From: Actinomadura sp. J1-007
GTDB lineage: Bacteria > Actinomycetota > Actinomycetes > Streptosporangiales > Streptosporangiaceae
Length of the DNA: 64,000 bases
Direction: 5' to 3'
Assembly: GCF_009793335.1 (NCBI RefSeq)
Contig: NZ_WING01000003.1
Coordinates: forward strand, 434,001-498,000
Shown here: positions 1-6,695 of the stretch, piece by piece
How the letters are laid out: each line of letters begins with the position of its first letter
Numbering within the stretch: the stretch's first letter is position 1
Position numbers and translations under genes: made by a program
The notes under the pieces: model-generated
What the model was told of the DNA's origin: nothing
Seen by the model: only the letters and a program-made list of their open reading frames with translations
The model's database searches: none

Positions 1-1028
1 AGGACGGCGCCGAGCTCGGACAGCGGCAGGGCGGCCAGCTCGGCGATGTCGCGCCCGGCGAACGTGACGGCGAGGGCCTCGGGCCGCAGCCGGCGCCCGC
101 CGCACAGCGGGCAGACGCCGCTGACCAGGTATCCGGCGGCGCGGCGGCGGGCCGGCTCGCTCCTGCTCTCGGCGTAGGTGCGCAGCACCAGGCGCCGGGC
201 GCTGGAGTAGGTGCCCTGGTAGGGCCGGTGGATGCGGTGCGCCTCGCGGACGGGGTGGACGGTCACGACCGGCTGCTCGTCGGTGAACAGGATCCAGTCG
301 CGCTGCTCCCGCGGCAGGTCGCGCCAGGGCCGGTCGATGTCGTAGCCGAGCGCGTCGAGGACGTCGCGCAGGTTCTTGCCCTGCCAGGCGCCGGGCCAGG
401 ACGCGATCGCGCCGTCGCGGATGCTCAGCGACGGGTCGGGCACCAGGGACTCCTCGGTCACCTCGTGGACCTCGCCGAGGCCGTGGCAGCGCGGGCACGC
501 GCCGGCGGCGGTGTTGGGCGAGAACGCGTCGGAGTCGAGCCGTTCGGCGCCGGGCGGGTGGTCGCCCGCGCGGGACATGAGCATCCGCAGCGAGTTGGAC
601 AGGGTGGTGACCGTTCCGACGGACGATCGCGAGGAGGGGACGGAGCGGCGCTGTTCGAGGGCGACCGCGGGCGGCAGGCCGGTGATCTCGTCGACGGCGG
701 GCGCGGCGACCTGGTGCAGCAGCCGCCGCGCGTAGGGGGCGACGGACTCCAGGTAGCGGCGCTGCGCCTCGGCGTACAGGGTGCCGAACGCCAGCGACGA
801 CTTCCCCGACCCGGACACGCCGGTGAACGCCACGAGCGCGTCGCGGGGGATCGCGGTGTCGACGCCGCGCAGGTTGTGCTCGCGCGCGCCGCGCACCCGG
901 ACGTACGGGTCGGAGGCCCCCTGCGCGAACGGCTCGGCGAACGGTCCGTCGGGCGATCCGGCGAACGGCTCGGCGGGCGGTCGGGCGGGCCGTTCGGCGG
1001 GCGGTCCGGCTGGGTGGTCGGGCTGCAT
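1..1028 (-). CDS. UvrA-like excinuclease ATPase subunit, 3' end outside window
   Basis: The minus-strand frame from the ATG at 1028 gives about 342 residues before the window edge. After a Pro/Ala/Phe-rich N-terminal extension of roughly 40 residues comes the UvrA signature region: EHNLRGVD, then a Walker A GVSGSGKSS near residues 70-78. Next are a Cys pair in CPRCHGLGEV and a second zinc-type CPLCGGRRLRPEA motif near the visible end. UvrA proteins are ABC ATPases that recognise damaged DNA in nucleotide excision repair; shorter paralogues (UvrA2/DrrC-like) are linked to drug tolerance in actinomycetes. The unusual extension and early Walker A suggest a paralogue rather than the housekeeping uvrA, but the missing C-terminal half prevents a firm decision. 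Confidence 0.85.
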   Translation of the reverse strand, partial: MQPDHPAGPPAERPARPPAEPFAGSPDGPFAEPFAQGASDPYVRVRGAREHNLRGVDTAIPRDALVAFTGVSGSGKSSLAFGTLYAEAQRRYLESVAPYARRLLHQVAAPAVDEITGLPPAVALEQRRSVPSSRSSVGTVTTLSNSLRMLMSRAGDHPPGAERLDSDAFSPNTAAGACPRCHGLGEVHEVTEESLVPDPSLSIRDGAIASWPGAWQGKNLRDVLDALGYDIDRPWRDLPREQRDWILFTDEQPVVTVHPVREAHRIHRPYQGTYSSARRLVLRTYAESRSEPARRRAAGYLVSGVCPLCGGRRLRPEALAVTFAGRDIAELAALPLSELGAV

Positions 1029-1156
1029 GTTCCGATCATTACAGACCGTCACGCGCCGTTCCGCGCCCGGTGTCCGGTTCGGCGTTGGAAATTCGGAATG
1101 CGGTGTGGGGCCGGGGACAGTACGGTTTCCTCTGTTCGATCACGGGGAGGTCGCCG

Positions 1157-1888
1157 ATGGCCAGGCTCAATCAGATCATCGCGGTGGAGAAGGGCGCCAA
1201 GACGCGCAGCCAGCGCGAGCTGACCGACATTTACCACGCCCTCCAGAAGCCCGCGCTGCTGTCGGGCATCTCGCGGACGTACCGGCCGAAGGACGAGGAG
1301 GGCGAGACGCTGCCGCCCGAGTCGACCAAGGTGCAGGTGAAGGCGGAGGACGCGCTGCGCGACGCCGCGAAGGCGCTGACCCGGCTGTTCGACGTGGTCG
1401 CGACCAAGGACTGGGCCAACCGCGAGGCGCGGGCGGACGTGGTGGTCGACGGCCGCACGATCGTGGAGTCGGTCCCCGTGACGTACCTGCTGTTCCTGGA
1501 GAAGCAGCTCACCGACCTGCACACGCTGGTCGGCAAGCTGCCCGTGCTGGACGCCGCCGAGTCGTGGTCCTACGACGAGGGCCAGGACGTGTGGCGGACC
1601 GAAGCGGTCGAGACCGCGCGGACCAAGAAGATCCCGCGGGCGCACGTGCTGTACGAGGCGACCGACAAGCACCCGGCGCAGGTCGAGACCTACACCGAGG
1701 ACGTCATCGTCGGCACCTGGACCAAGGTGGCGTTCTCCGGGGCGCTGCCCGCGCGGCGCGTCAACGAGCTGCGCGACCGCGTCGAGAAGCTCCAGTCGGC
1801 GGTCAAGTACGCCAGGGAGGAGGCGAACGCGGCCGAGGCGCCCGAACGGCATGTGGGCGAAGCGGTGTTCGCGTACCTTTTCTCCTGA
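1157..1888 (+). CDS. Conserved actinobacterial protein of unknown function (DUF7873-like)
   Basis: A 243-residue soluble protein without signal peptide or membrane segment. I chose the ATG at 1157 (MARLNQIIAVEKG) because GGGGAGG lies 6 bases upstream, although the frame is open further up. The sequence is highly charged, with helical stretches (KVQVKAEDALRDAAKALTRL, RVNELRDRVEKLQSAVKYAR) flanking a central VPVTYLLFLEKQLTDLHTLV segment. I recognise it from memory as a family conserved in Streptomyces and relatives and recorded as DUF7873; no function is known to me. It ends just before two tRNA-mimic folds (1945-2218) on the same strand, and nothing but small hairpins separates them. Co-transcription and an RNA-related role are plausible but inferred only from position. 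Confidence 0.8.
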   Translation: MARLNQIIAVEKGAKTRSQRELTDIYHALQKPALLSGISRTYRPKDEEGETLPPESTKVQVKAEDALRDAAKALTRLFDVVATKDWANREARADVVVDGRTIVESVPVTYLLFLEKQLTDLHTLVGKLPVLDAAESWSYDEGQDVWRTEAVETARTKKIPRAHVLYEATDKHPAQVETYTEDVIVGTWTKVAFSGALPARRVNELRDRVEKLQSAVKYAREEANAAEAPERHVGEAVFAYLFS

Positions 1889-1899
1889 ACCCACGAACT

Positions 1900-1919
1900 C
1901 CCCCGCTGGAGCGCGGGGG
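1900..1919 (+). terminator. Hairpin directly after the DUF7873-like gene
   Basis: CCCCCGC (1900-1906) pairs perfectly with GCGGGGG (1913-1919) around loop TGGAGC. There is no T-tract, so it may be a weak terminator, an attenuator or a processing boundary before the downstream RNA. A second hairpin, CGCCCC/GGGGCG, follows at 1922-1944. Confidence 0.45.
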
Positions 1920-1944
1920 CGCGCCCCACAGGATTCACGGGGCG

Positions 1945-2061
1945 TGAAGCTGAGGATGAGGCTCAGTCTGATTCAACGGCCGTCAGTGGAGGTTCGAATC
2001 CTCCTCCGGGCATTCGGGCCCGGATAGCCCAAGCAGGTAGAGGCGGGCCGGGTCAACTTCA
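1945..2061 (+). ncRNA. Permuted tRNA-like RNA, module 1 (Y RNA/YrlA-like)
   Basis: tRNA parts appear in circularly permuted order. The T-arm is GGAGG-TTCGAAT-CCTCC (1988-2004). It is followed at once by TCCGGGC (2005-2011), which pairs with GCCCGGA (2018-2024) across a 6-base loop, so the acceptor-like stem has no free ends. Then come TA (2025-2026) and a D-arm GCC...GGC (2027-2044) containing the AGGTAG of D-loops. A closing 5-bp helix, CGGCC (1977-1981) with GGCCG (2046-2050), occupies the anticodon-stem position. It is extended by TGATT/GGTCA past a CAA bulge and by TGAAG/CTTCA (1945-1949/2057-2061). This arrangement is that of bacterial Y RNAs (YrlA), which mimic tRNA. No TROVE/Rsr gene is in the window. 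The fold is seen in the sequence; expression and partner are inferred. Confidence 0.7.
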
Positions 2062-2110
2062 GGCTCTCGCTCCAGATTCAGCATTCCTTCCGTTCATCGC
2101 CGGATCGAAC

Positions 2111-2218
2111 GGGAACGGGCGGGGTTCGCCGAGATGCCAGTTCAATTCTGGCTCGCCGCTCTTCGTGCGGCGGTGGTCTAAAGGAAAGACGCGGCGACAT
2201 GACGACTGATCCGTTCCC
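2111..2218 (+). ncRNA. Permuted tRNA-like RNA, module 2 (Y RNA/YrlA-like)
   Basis: A second copy of the permuted layout, unrelated in primary sequence to module 1. The T-arm is GCCAG-TTCAATT-CTGGC (2136-2152). The acceptor-like stem TCGCCGC/GCGGCGG (2153-2159/2167-2173) is closed by TCTTCGT, with only one G-T wobble. TG fills positions 8-9, followed by a D-arm GTCT-AAAGGAA-AGAC (2176-2190) with the expected GG. The anticodon-position helix is CGCCG (2127-2131) with CGGCG (2192-2196). An outer 8-bp helix GGGAACGG/CCGTTCCC (2111-2118/2211-2218) closes the RNA. Complementary pairing kept with different sequence from module 1 argues for selection on structure. A strong hairpin at 2258-2289 could end the transcript. 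Confidence 0.7.
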
Positions 2219-2257
2219 TTAAAAGCCGCCGGCGTGTGCAGTCGAGCGGGAGACCCA

Positions 2258-2289
2258 GGGCCCCGGGGCATGGGCAGTCCCCGGGGCCC
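2258..2289 (+). terminator. Perfect 11-bp hairpin after the tRNA-like RNAs
   Basis: GGGCCCCGGGG (2258-2268) and CCCCGGGGCCC (2279-2289) pair without mismatch around a 10-base loop. No T-tract follows, which is common in GC-rich actinomycetes. It separates the RNA region from the iclR promoter. Confidence 0.55.
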
Positions 2290-2327
2290 GCCCCCGTTCC
2301 CGCCCGTTCCCGCCATCCGCACGGCGC

Positions 2328-2354
2328 TTCCGTTATACGGTTCAGGTTCCGTAT
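2328..2354 (+). promoter_or_regulatory. Candidate IclR operator before the regulator gene
   Basis: The palindrome CCGTTATACGG (2330-2340) is followed by TTCCGTAT (2347-2354). The same 11-mer occurs in reverse complement at 11364-11374, and TTCCGTAT recurs at 3370 and 11343, each ahead of a transcription unit of this island. This fits autoregulation by the adjacent IclR protein; it is inferred from motif sharing. Confidence 0.55.
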
Positions 2355-2412
2355 GCTGAAACACGACGGTGCGGACGAGCGGGATCGAACGGGAAGCCGG
2401 GGTGGTCGGGCC

Positions 2413-3336
2413 ATGGACGCCGACAAGCCGAAGGGCCAGCCGGACTCGGTCCGCGTGCTCACCAAGGCCATGGCCGTCCTGGAACTGCTGGCCGAGTCCG
2501 AGGGGCCGGTGCCGCTGAACGAGATCTCGGCGCGGCTCGGGCTCAACAAGAGCACCTGCCACCGGATCCTCAACACCCTCGTCGGCGGGACGTTCGTCGA
2601 GCGCGCGGCGCCCGGCAGCTACCGGCTCGGGATCGGGGTGTTCCGGGTCGGCAGCGCGATGGCCCGGCACCTGGACGTCCGGGAGCGTTCGCTGCCCGCG
2701 ATGGAGGGCCTGCACCGCACGACGGGCGAGACCGTGTTCCTGTGCGTGCCGCGCGACGGCGAGGCGGTCTGCGTGGAGCGGCTGGACGGCCGGTACGCCT
2801 CGACGCACTTCCTGCGCCTCGGCGGGGCGCTGCCCCTGCACATCGGCGCGGCGCCGCGCGTGCTGCTCGCGGCCCTGCCGGACGCGGAGGTCGACGCCTA
2901 CCTGGCCCGCCCGCTGGAGCGCAACACCCCCGACACGCCGGCGACGGCGACGGAGCTGTGGCCGGAGATCACCCGGATCCGCGCGGCGGGCCGCGCGGTG
3001 AGCCGCGACGACGTGGTCCCGGGGGTCAAGGCGTTCGGCGCGCCGGTGCGCGACCACACCGGACGTGTCGTGGCGGCGCTCAGCCTGAGCGGGATGGCCG
3101 CGCACATCGCCGACGAGGCCGAGACGGACGTCCTGGACGCGGTCGCGGCGGCGGCGGACGAGGCGTCCGCCGCGATGGGCCACCGCCCCGCCCCTGACCC
3201 GCACCCCCTCCCCCGCTCCCCTCCTTCGCTTCCGACGCACACCGACACACGTTCCCGACGCTTCGCGCGCGGCGGCCCGGCATGGGCCGCCGCGCGCTGC
3301 GCGTGTGCGGGCGGTGGCGGTTTCGGCGTCACTTGA
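2413..3336 (+). CDS. IclR-family transcriptional regulator
   Basis: A 307-residue protein. The N-terminal winged helix (VLTKAMAVLELLAES...LNEISARLGLNKSTCHRILNTL, about residues 12-60) and the effector-binding domain (about 75-255) are typical of IclR regulators, which control aromatic, amine and sugar catabolism. I prefer the ATG at 2413; an upstream in-frame ATG at 2353 lies inside the candidate operator. It heads the island whose promoters carry related TTCCGTAT sites, so it is the likely local repressor or activator. The last 45 or so residues after ASAAMGHRP are Pro/Arg/Gly-rich and unlike the family. That tail is encoded across a perfect terminator-like hairpin (3265-3297), so the reading frame may have lost its ancestral stop. 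Confidence 0.88.
   Translation: MDADKPKGQPDSVRVLTKAMAVLELLAESEGPVPLNEISARLGLNKSTCHRILNTLVGGTFVERAAPGSYRLGIGVFRVGSAMARHLDVRERSLPAMEGLHRTTGETVFLCVPRDGEAVCVERLDGRYASTHFLRLGGALPLHIGAAPRVLLAALPDAEVDAYLARPLERNTPDTPATATELWPEITRIRAAGRAVSRDDVVPGVKAFGAPVRDHTGRVVAALSLSGMAAHIADEAETDVLDAVAAAADEASAAMGHRPAPDPHPLPRSPPSLPTHTDTRSRRFARGGPAWAAARCACAGGGGFGVT
3265..3297 (+). terminator. 14-bp perfect inverted repeat inside the 3' end of the iclR frame
   Basis: The 14 bases at 3265-3278 are perfectly complementary to 3284-3297 around loop GGCAT. Such a stem normally lies after a gene, but here it is translated as part of the atypical IclR tail. It probably terminates or attenuates the iclR transcript before the promoter at 3333. 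Confidence 0.5.
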
Positions 3337-3360
3337 CACGGGTTGTCGGGGCGTTACATC
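3333..3360 (+). promoter_or_regulatory. Sigma70-like promoter of the aminotransferase-transketolase operon
   Basis: TTGACA (3333-3338), overlapping the iclR stop codon, is followed after 16 bases by TACATC (3355-3360). The candidate operator at 3370-3396 lies just downstream, where a repressor would block elongation or open-complex formation. Confidence 0.5.
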
Positions 3361-3369
3361 CTCATCCTG

Positions 3370-3396
3370 TTCCGTATTACAGATTCCGTTTCGGAT
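3370..3396 (+). promoter_or_regulatory. Candidate IclR operator before the catabolic operon
   Basis: TTCCGTAT (3370-3377) is followed by a second ATTCCG half-site and TTTCGGAT, giving spaced TTCCG repeats like those at 2347 and 11343. It lies between the promoter and the ATG at 3408. Confidence 0.5.
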
Positions 3397-3407
3397 TGTG
3401 AAATCTT

Positions 3408-4766
3408 ATGAGCGATGTGGTGGCGGCCGACGCGGCGCACCTGTGGCATCCGTTCACCCGGCAGCGGGACCACGACCCGGCCCGGATGGTGGCCTCCGGC
3501 GACGGCGCCTGGGTGACCGACCTCGACGGGCGCAGGCTGCTCGACGGGTTCTCCGGGCTGTGGTCGGTCAACCTCGGCTACGGCCGCGCCGACATCGTCG
3601 CGGCGATCCACCGGCAGCTGGAGACGCTGCCGTCGGCGTCGCTGTTCGGGCAGGGGCACCCGACGGCGGCGCGGCTCGCGGAGAGGATCGCCGCGCTGTC
3701 GCCCGGCGGGCTGAACCGGGTGTTCCTGTCGCTCCAGGGCGCGCAGGCCGTCGAGACCGCGATGAAGCTGGCGCGGCTGTACTGGCGGGCCCGCGGCCGG
3801 ACCGACAAGACGATCATCGTGACGCGGGACCGCGCGTACCACGGCACCGCGTACGGCGGGACGAGCCTCCAGGGCATCGCGGCCAACCGGCTGCCGTTCG
3901 AGCCGACGCTGCCCGGCGTTCGGCGGATCGGCGCGCCGCACCCGTACCGCTGCCGGTCCTGCGCGGGCCCGCGCCCCGCGTCCTGCACGCTGGCCTGCGC
4001 GGACGAGCTGGAGACGCTGGTCGAACGGGAGGGCCGCGACCGGATCGCCGCGGTGATCGTCGAGCCCGTCATGGGGTCGGGCGGGGTGATCCCGCCGCCG
4101 GACGGCTACCTGCGGCGGCTGCGCGAGCTGTGCGACCGGCACGAGGTGCTGCTGGTCGCCGACGAGGTGATGACCGGCCTCGGGCGCACGGGCCGCTGGT
4201 TCGCGGTCGACCACTTCGGGGTCGTCCCGGACGTGCTGCTGATGGCCAAGGGCCTGACCGGCGGCTACATGCCGCTCGCCGCGACCGTCACCACCGACGC
4301 GGTCTACGAGGCCGTCACCGGCCGCGACACCGCCGGCGCCGAGTTCCCGACCGGCAACACCTGGGACGGGCACCCGCCGTCCTGCGCCGCCGCGCTCGCC
4401 ACCCTCGACGCGCTGGAGAACGAGCGGCTGGTCGAACGGGTCGCGGAGCTCGCGCCGCTGTTCGCCGCGCGGCTGCGGCGGCTGGAGGGCCGGCCCGGCG
4501 TCGGCGACGTCCGGACGTTCGGGCTGATCGGCGGCGTGGAGCTGGTGAAGGACGTGGCGACCGGCGAGCCGTACCCGCCGGAGACGGGCGCGGCGGCGCG
4601 GTTCGCCGGGCACTGCCGGCGGCTCGGACTGATCGTACGGCCCCTCGCGGACGGCGGGACGGTGGCGCTCGCGCCGCCGTTCGTCGTGTCCGAGGCGGAG
4701 CTGACGCATCTCGGCGACGTGCTCGCCGAGGCCCACACGGCGACGATGGAGGAGCTCGAAGGATGA
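3408..4766 (+). CDS. Class III PLP-dependent aminotransferase
   Basis: A 452-residue fold-type I enzyme of the omega-amino acid/taurine:pyruvate and BioA-like group. Visible features are HPFTR near the N-terminus, a RAYHGTAYGG segment, the cofactor Asp in LLVADEVMTGLGRTGRWF, and the Schiff-base lysine in LLMAKGLTGGYMPLA near residue 282. A four-cysteine cluster (YRCRSC...CTLAC, about residues 180-200) also occurs in taurine/omega-amino acid transaminases. It is the first gene after the promoter at 3333. Its stop overlaps the presumed ATG of the transketolase gene (ATGA at 4763), so the two are probably translationally coupled. The ribosome-binding site is weak. Position suggests removal of an amino group from a substrate taken up by the Pot-type transporter; the substrate is unknown. 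Confidence 0.87.
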   Translation: MSDVVAADAAHLWHPFTRQRDHDPARMVASGDGAWVTDLDGRRLLDGFSGLWSVNLGYGRADIVAAIHRQLETLPSASLFGQGHPTAARLAERIAALSPGGLNRVFLSLQGAQAVETAMKLARLYWRARGRTDKTIIVTRDRAYHGTAYGGTSLQGIAANRLPFEPTLPGVRRIGAPHPYRCRSCAGPRPASCTLACADELETLVEREGRDRIAAVIVEPVMGSGGVIPPPDGYLRRLRELCDRHEVLLVADEVMTGLGRTGRWFAVDHFGVVPDVLLMAKGLTGGYMPLAATVTTDAVYEAVTGRDTAGAEFPTGNTWDGHPPSCAAALATLDALENERLVERVAELAPLFAARLRRLEGRPGVGDVRTFGLIGGVELVKDVATGEPYPPETGAAARFAGHCRRLGLIVRPLADGGTVALAPPFVVSEAELTHLGDVLAEAHTATMEELEG

Positions 4767-5664
4767 CCATCCCACCCCCGGCACGGCCGGGCGCGCCGAA
4801 CTGGTCGGCCGCCTCACCGAGCGGGCGCGGTTCGTCCGGCTGGAGACGGTGCGGCTGTCGCGGATCGCGGGCGCCGGCCACTACACCGCGGCGTTCTCCG
4901 CGGCGGAGATGTTCGCGGCGCTGTACTACGCGGCGCTGCGCTACGACCCGTCCCGCCCCGACCTGCCCGGACGCGACCGGTTCGTGCTGAGCAAGGGCCA
5001 CGCGGCGATCGGCCTGTACCCGCTGCTGGCCGACGTCGGCTTCTTCCCGGCGTCCGACCTGGACACCTACACCCGGCTCGGCAGCCCGTTCGGCGACCAC
5101 CCGGACATGAAGCGGATCCCCGGGATCGACTTCAGCTCCGGGTCGCTCGGGCACGGCCTGTCGGTCGCGCTCGGGATGGCGCTCGCCGGGCACCGCGCGG
5201 GGCTGCCGTACCGGACGTGGTGCATGCTCGGCGACGGCGAGCTGCACGAGGGGCAGATCTGGGAGGCCGCGATGGCGGCCGGGCACTACCGGCTCGGGCG
5301 GCTGGTCGCGCTGGTGGACCGCAACCGGCTGTGCATCGACGGGCTGACCGACGACATCATGGGCGTCGAGCCGATCGAGGACCGCTTCGCGGCGTTCGGC
5401 TGGCGGACGCGGCGCGTGGACGGCCACGACCTCGACGCGCTGCTCGACGCGTTCGGCGCGCTGCCCGACGAGCCGGACGGGCCGCCGACGGTGATCGTGG
5501 CGGACACGGTCAAGGGCCGCGGCGTCCGCCGGATGGAGTACAGCGCCGACTGGCACGTGGGCAACCTCGTCGGCCAGGACTACGACGACGTGGTCGCCGA
5601 GCTGGCCGCCGGGCTGCGCCCGGTCGAGCCCGCGGCGGCCGGGACGGAAGGGGCGGCGCGATGA
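4763..5664 (+). CDS. Transketolase, N-terminal (TPP-binding) subunit; apparent frameshift near the start
   Basis: The body is a standard small N-terminal transketolase subunit: SKGHAAIGLYPLLADVGFF, SGSLGHGLSVALGMA, and the TPP/Mg motif GDGELHEGQIWEAA...DRNRLCIDG. The frame has no good start before a GTG at 4849, which would remove the conserved LVGRLTERARFVRLETVRLSRIAG-type helix encoded from 4801. The ATG at 4763, overlapping the upstream stop, would give the natural start if one base is missing in the C-rich run at 4772-4778. I therefore annotate from 4763. With the next gene it forms a split transketolase like those in sugar-acid and amino-sugar catabolic clusters. It transfers a two-carbon ketol group; the donor here is unknown. 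Confidence 0.82.
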
Positions 5665-6695
5665 CCGCGGGATTCGACGCGCAGGACCAGGCGGAGATCT
5701 TCCGGGGGACGGCGAGCGGCGTCACCTCGCTGAAGGACGCCAAGTCGTTCGACGGGACGGACACGCGGGCGATCCCGGCGTTCGTGTTCGGCGAGGAGCT
5801 GGCCGACATCGCCGACCGCGACGAGCGGGTGGTCGTGCTGACCGCCGACCTCGCGCGCTCCAACCGGGCGGGCGACTTCGCCGAGCGGCACCCCGGCCGC
5901 TTCTACAACCTCGGCATCGCCGAGAAGAACATGGTGACCGCCGCGGCCGGGCTGGCCTCGACGGGGCTGGTGCCGTTCGCGGCGACGTTCGCGTCGTTCT
6001 CGGCGCTGCTGTGCTACGAGCAGATCCGCACCGACTGCGCGTACCCGAAGATGCCGGTACGGGTCGTCGGGCACCACGCCGGCATGTCGATGGGGTTCTA
6101 CGGCACCAGCCACCACGCGCTGGAGGACCTCGGCATCCTGCGGACCATGGCGGACCTGACGGTGGTGTGCGCGACCGACGCCAACCACCTGCGGGCGCTG
6201 CTGCGGCTGTCGATGGACCGCCCCGGCGCGATGTACATCCGGCTCGGCCGGGGCCGCGACCCGGAGGTGTACCCGGAGGTCCCGGAGCTGGAGATCGGCC
6301 GGGCGGTGCGGCTGCGCGAGGGCGCCGACCTGACGATCATCGCGACGGGCACGGAGGTCCGGCCGTCCCTGGACGCCGCCGAGGCGCTCGCCGCCGACGG
6401 GATCGCGGCGCGCGTCGTGGACATGCACACGATCGCGCCGCTGGACCGCGAGGAGGTCGTCGCGGCGGCCCGCGAGACCGGCGCGGTGCTGACCGTGGAG
6501 GAGCACAACGTGACCGGCGGGCTCGGCACGGCGGTCGCCGAGACGCTGCTGGAGTCGGGCGCGCCGCGGGTACCGTTCCGCAGGCACGGCGTCCCCGACG
6601 AGTACGTCCCGGTCGGGCCGCCCGCCGCGCTGTACGCCCACTACCGTCTGGACGCCGCCGGGATCGCGGCCGTCGCCAGGGAGGTCCTCGGATGA
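5661..6695 (+). CDS. Transketolase, C-terminal (pyrimidine-binding) subunit
   Basis: A 344-residue partner of the preceding gene, starting at an ATGA overlap (5661) behind GGAAGGGG. The pyrimidine domain contains VLTADLARSNRAGDFAERHP and the TPP-activating glutamate in FYNLGIAEKNMVTAAAGLA. The histidine-rich GHHAGMSMGFYGTSHHALED and the C-terminal domain (VLTVEEHNVTGGLGTAVAE) are also typical. The two subunits together equal one full transketolase or DXS-like protein. The stop overlaps the start of the next aminotransferase gene (ATGA at 6692), supporting one operon from 3408 to 7906. Confidence 0.9.
   Translation: MTAGFDAQDQAEIFRGTASGVTSLKDAKSFDGTDTRAIPAFVFGEELADIADRDERVVVLTADLARSNRAGDFAERHPGRFYNLGIAEKNMVTAAAGLASTGLVPFAATFASFSALLCYEQIRTDCAYPKMPVRVVGHHAGMSMGFYGTSHHALEDLGILRTMADLTVVCATDANHLRALLRLSMDRPGAMYIRLGRGRDPEVYPEVPELEIGRAVRLREGADLTIIATGTEVRPSLDAAEALAADGIAARVVDMHTIAPLDREEVVAAARETGAVLTVEEHNVTGGLGTAVAETLLESGAPRVPFRRHGVPDEYVPVGPPAALYAHYRLDAAGIAAVAREVLG

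Noticed and set aside
890..1028. Repetitive GGCGGGCGG/GAACGG-like DNA as a regulatory repeat
   Set aside because: It encodes the Pro/Ala/Phe-rich N-terminal extension of the UvrA-like protein, and the periodicity follows codons.
1988..2050. An ordinary tRNA gene suggested by the T-loop TTCGAAT and the D-arm-like segment
   Set aside because: The T-arm and 3' acceptor strand precede the 5' acceptor strand and D-arm, and there is no 7-base anticodon loop in the normal place, so this cannot be a standard tRNA.
2059..3339. A 426-codon minus-strand open frame opposite the tRNA-like RNAs and the iclR gene
   Set aside because: Low-complexity Arg/Gly/Ala-rich sequence without family features, entirely antisense to well-supported genes; a GC-rich shadow frame.
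4763..4850. A separate short protein from the ATG at 4763
   Set aside because: The sequence after the first few codons is random-looking, while the neighbouring frame encodes the conserved transketolase N-terminus; a one-base deletion explains both.
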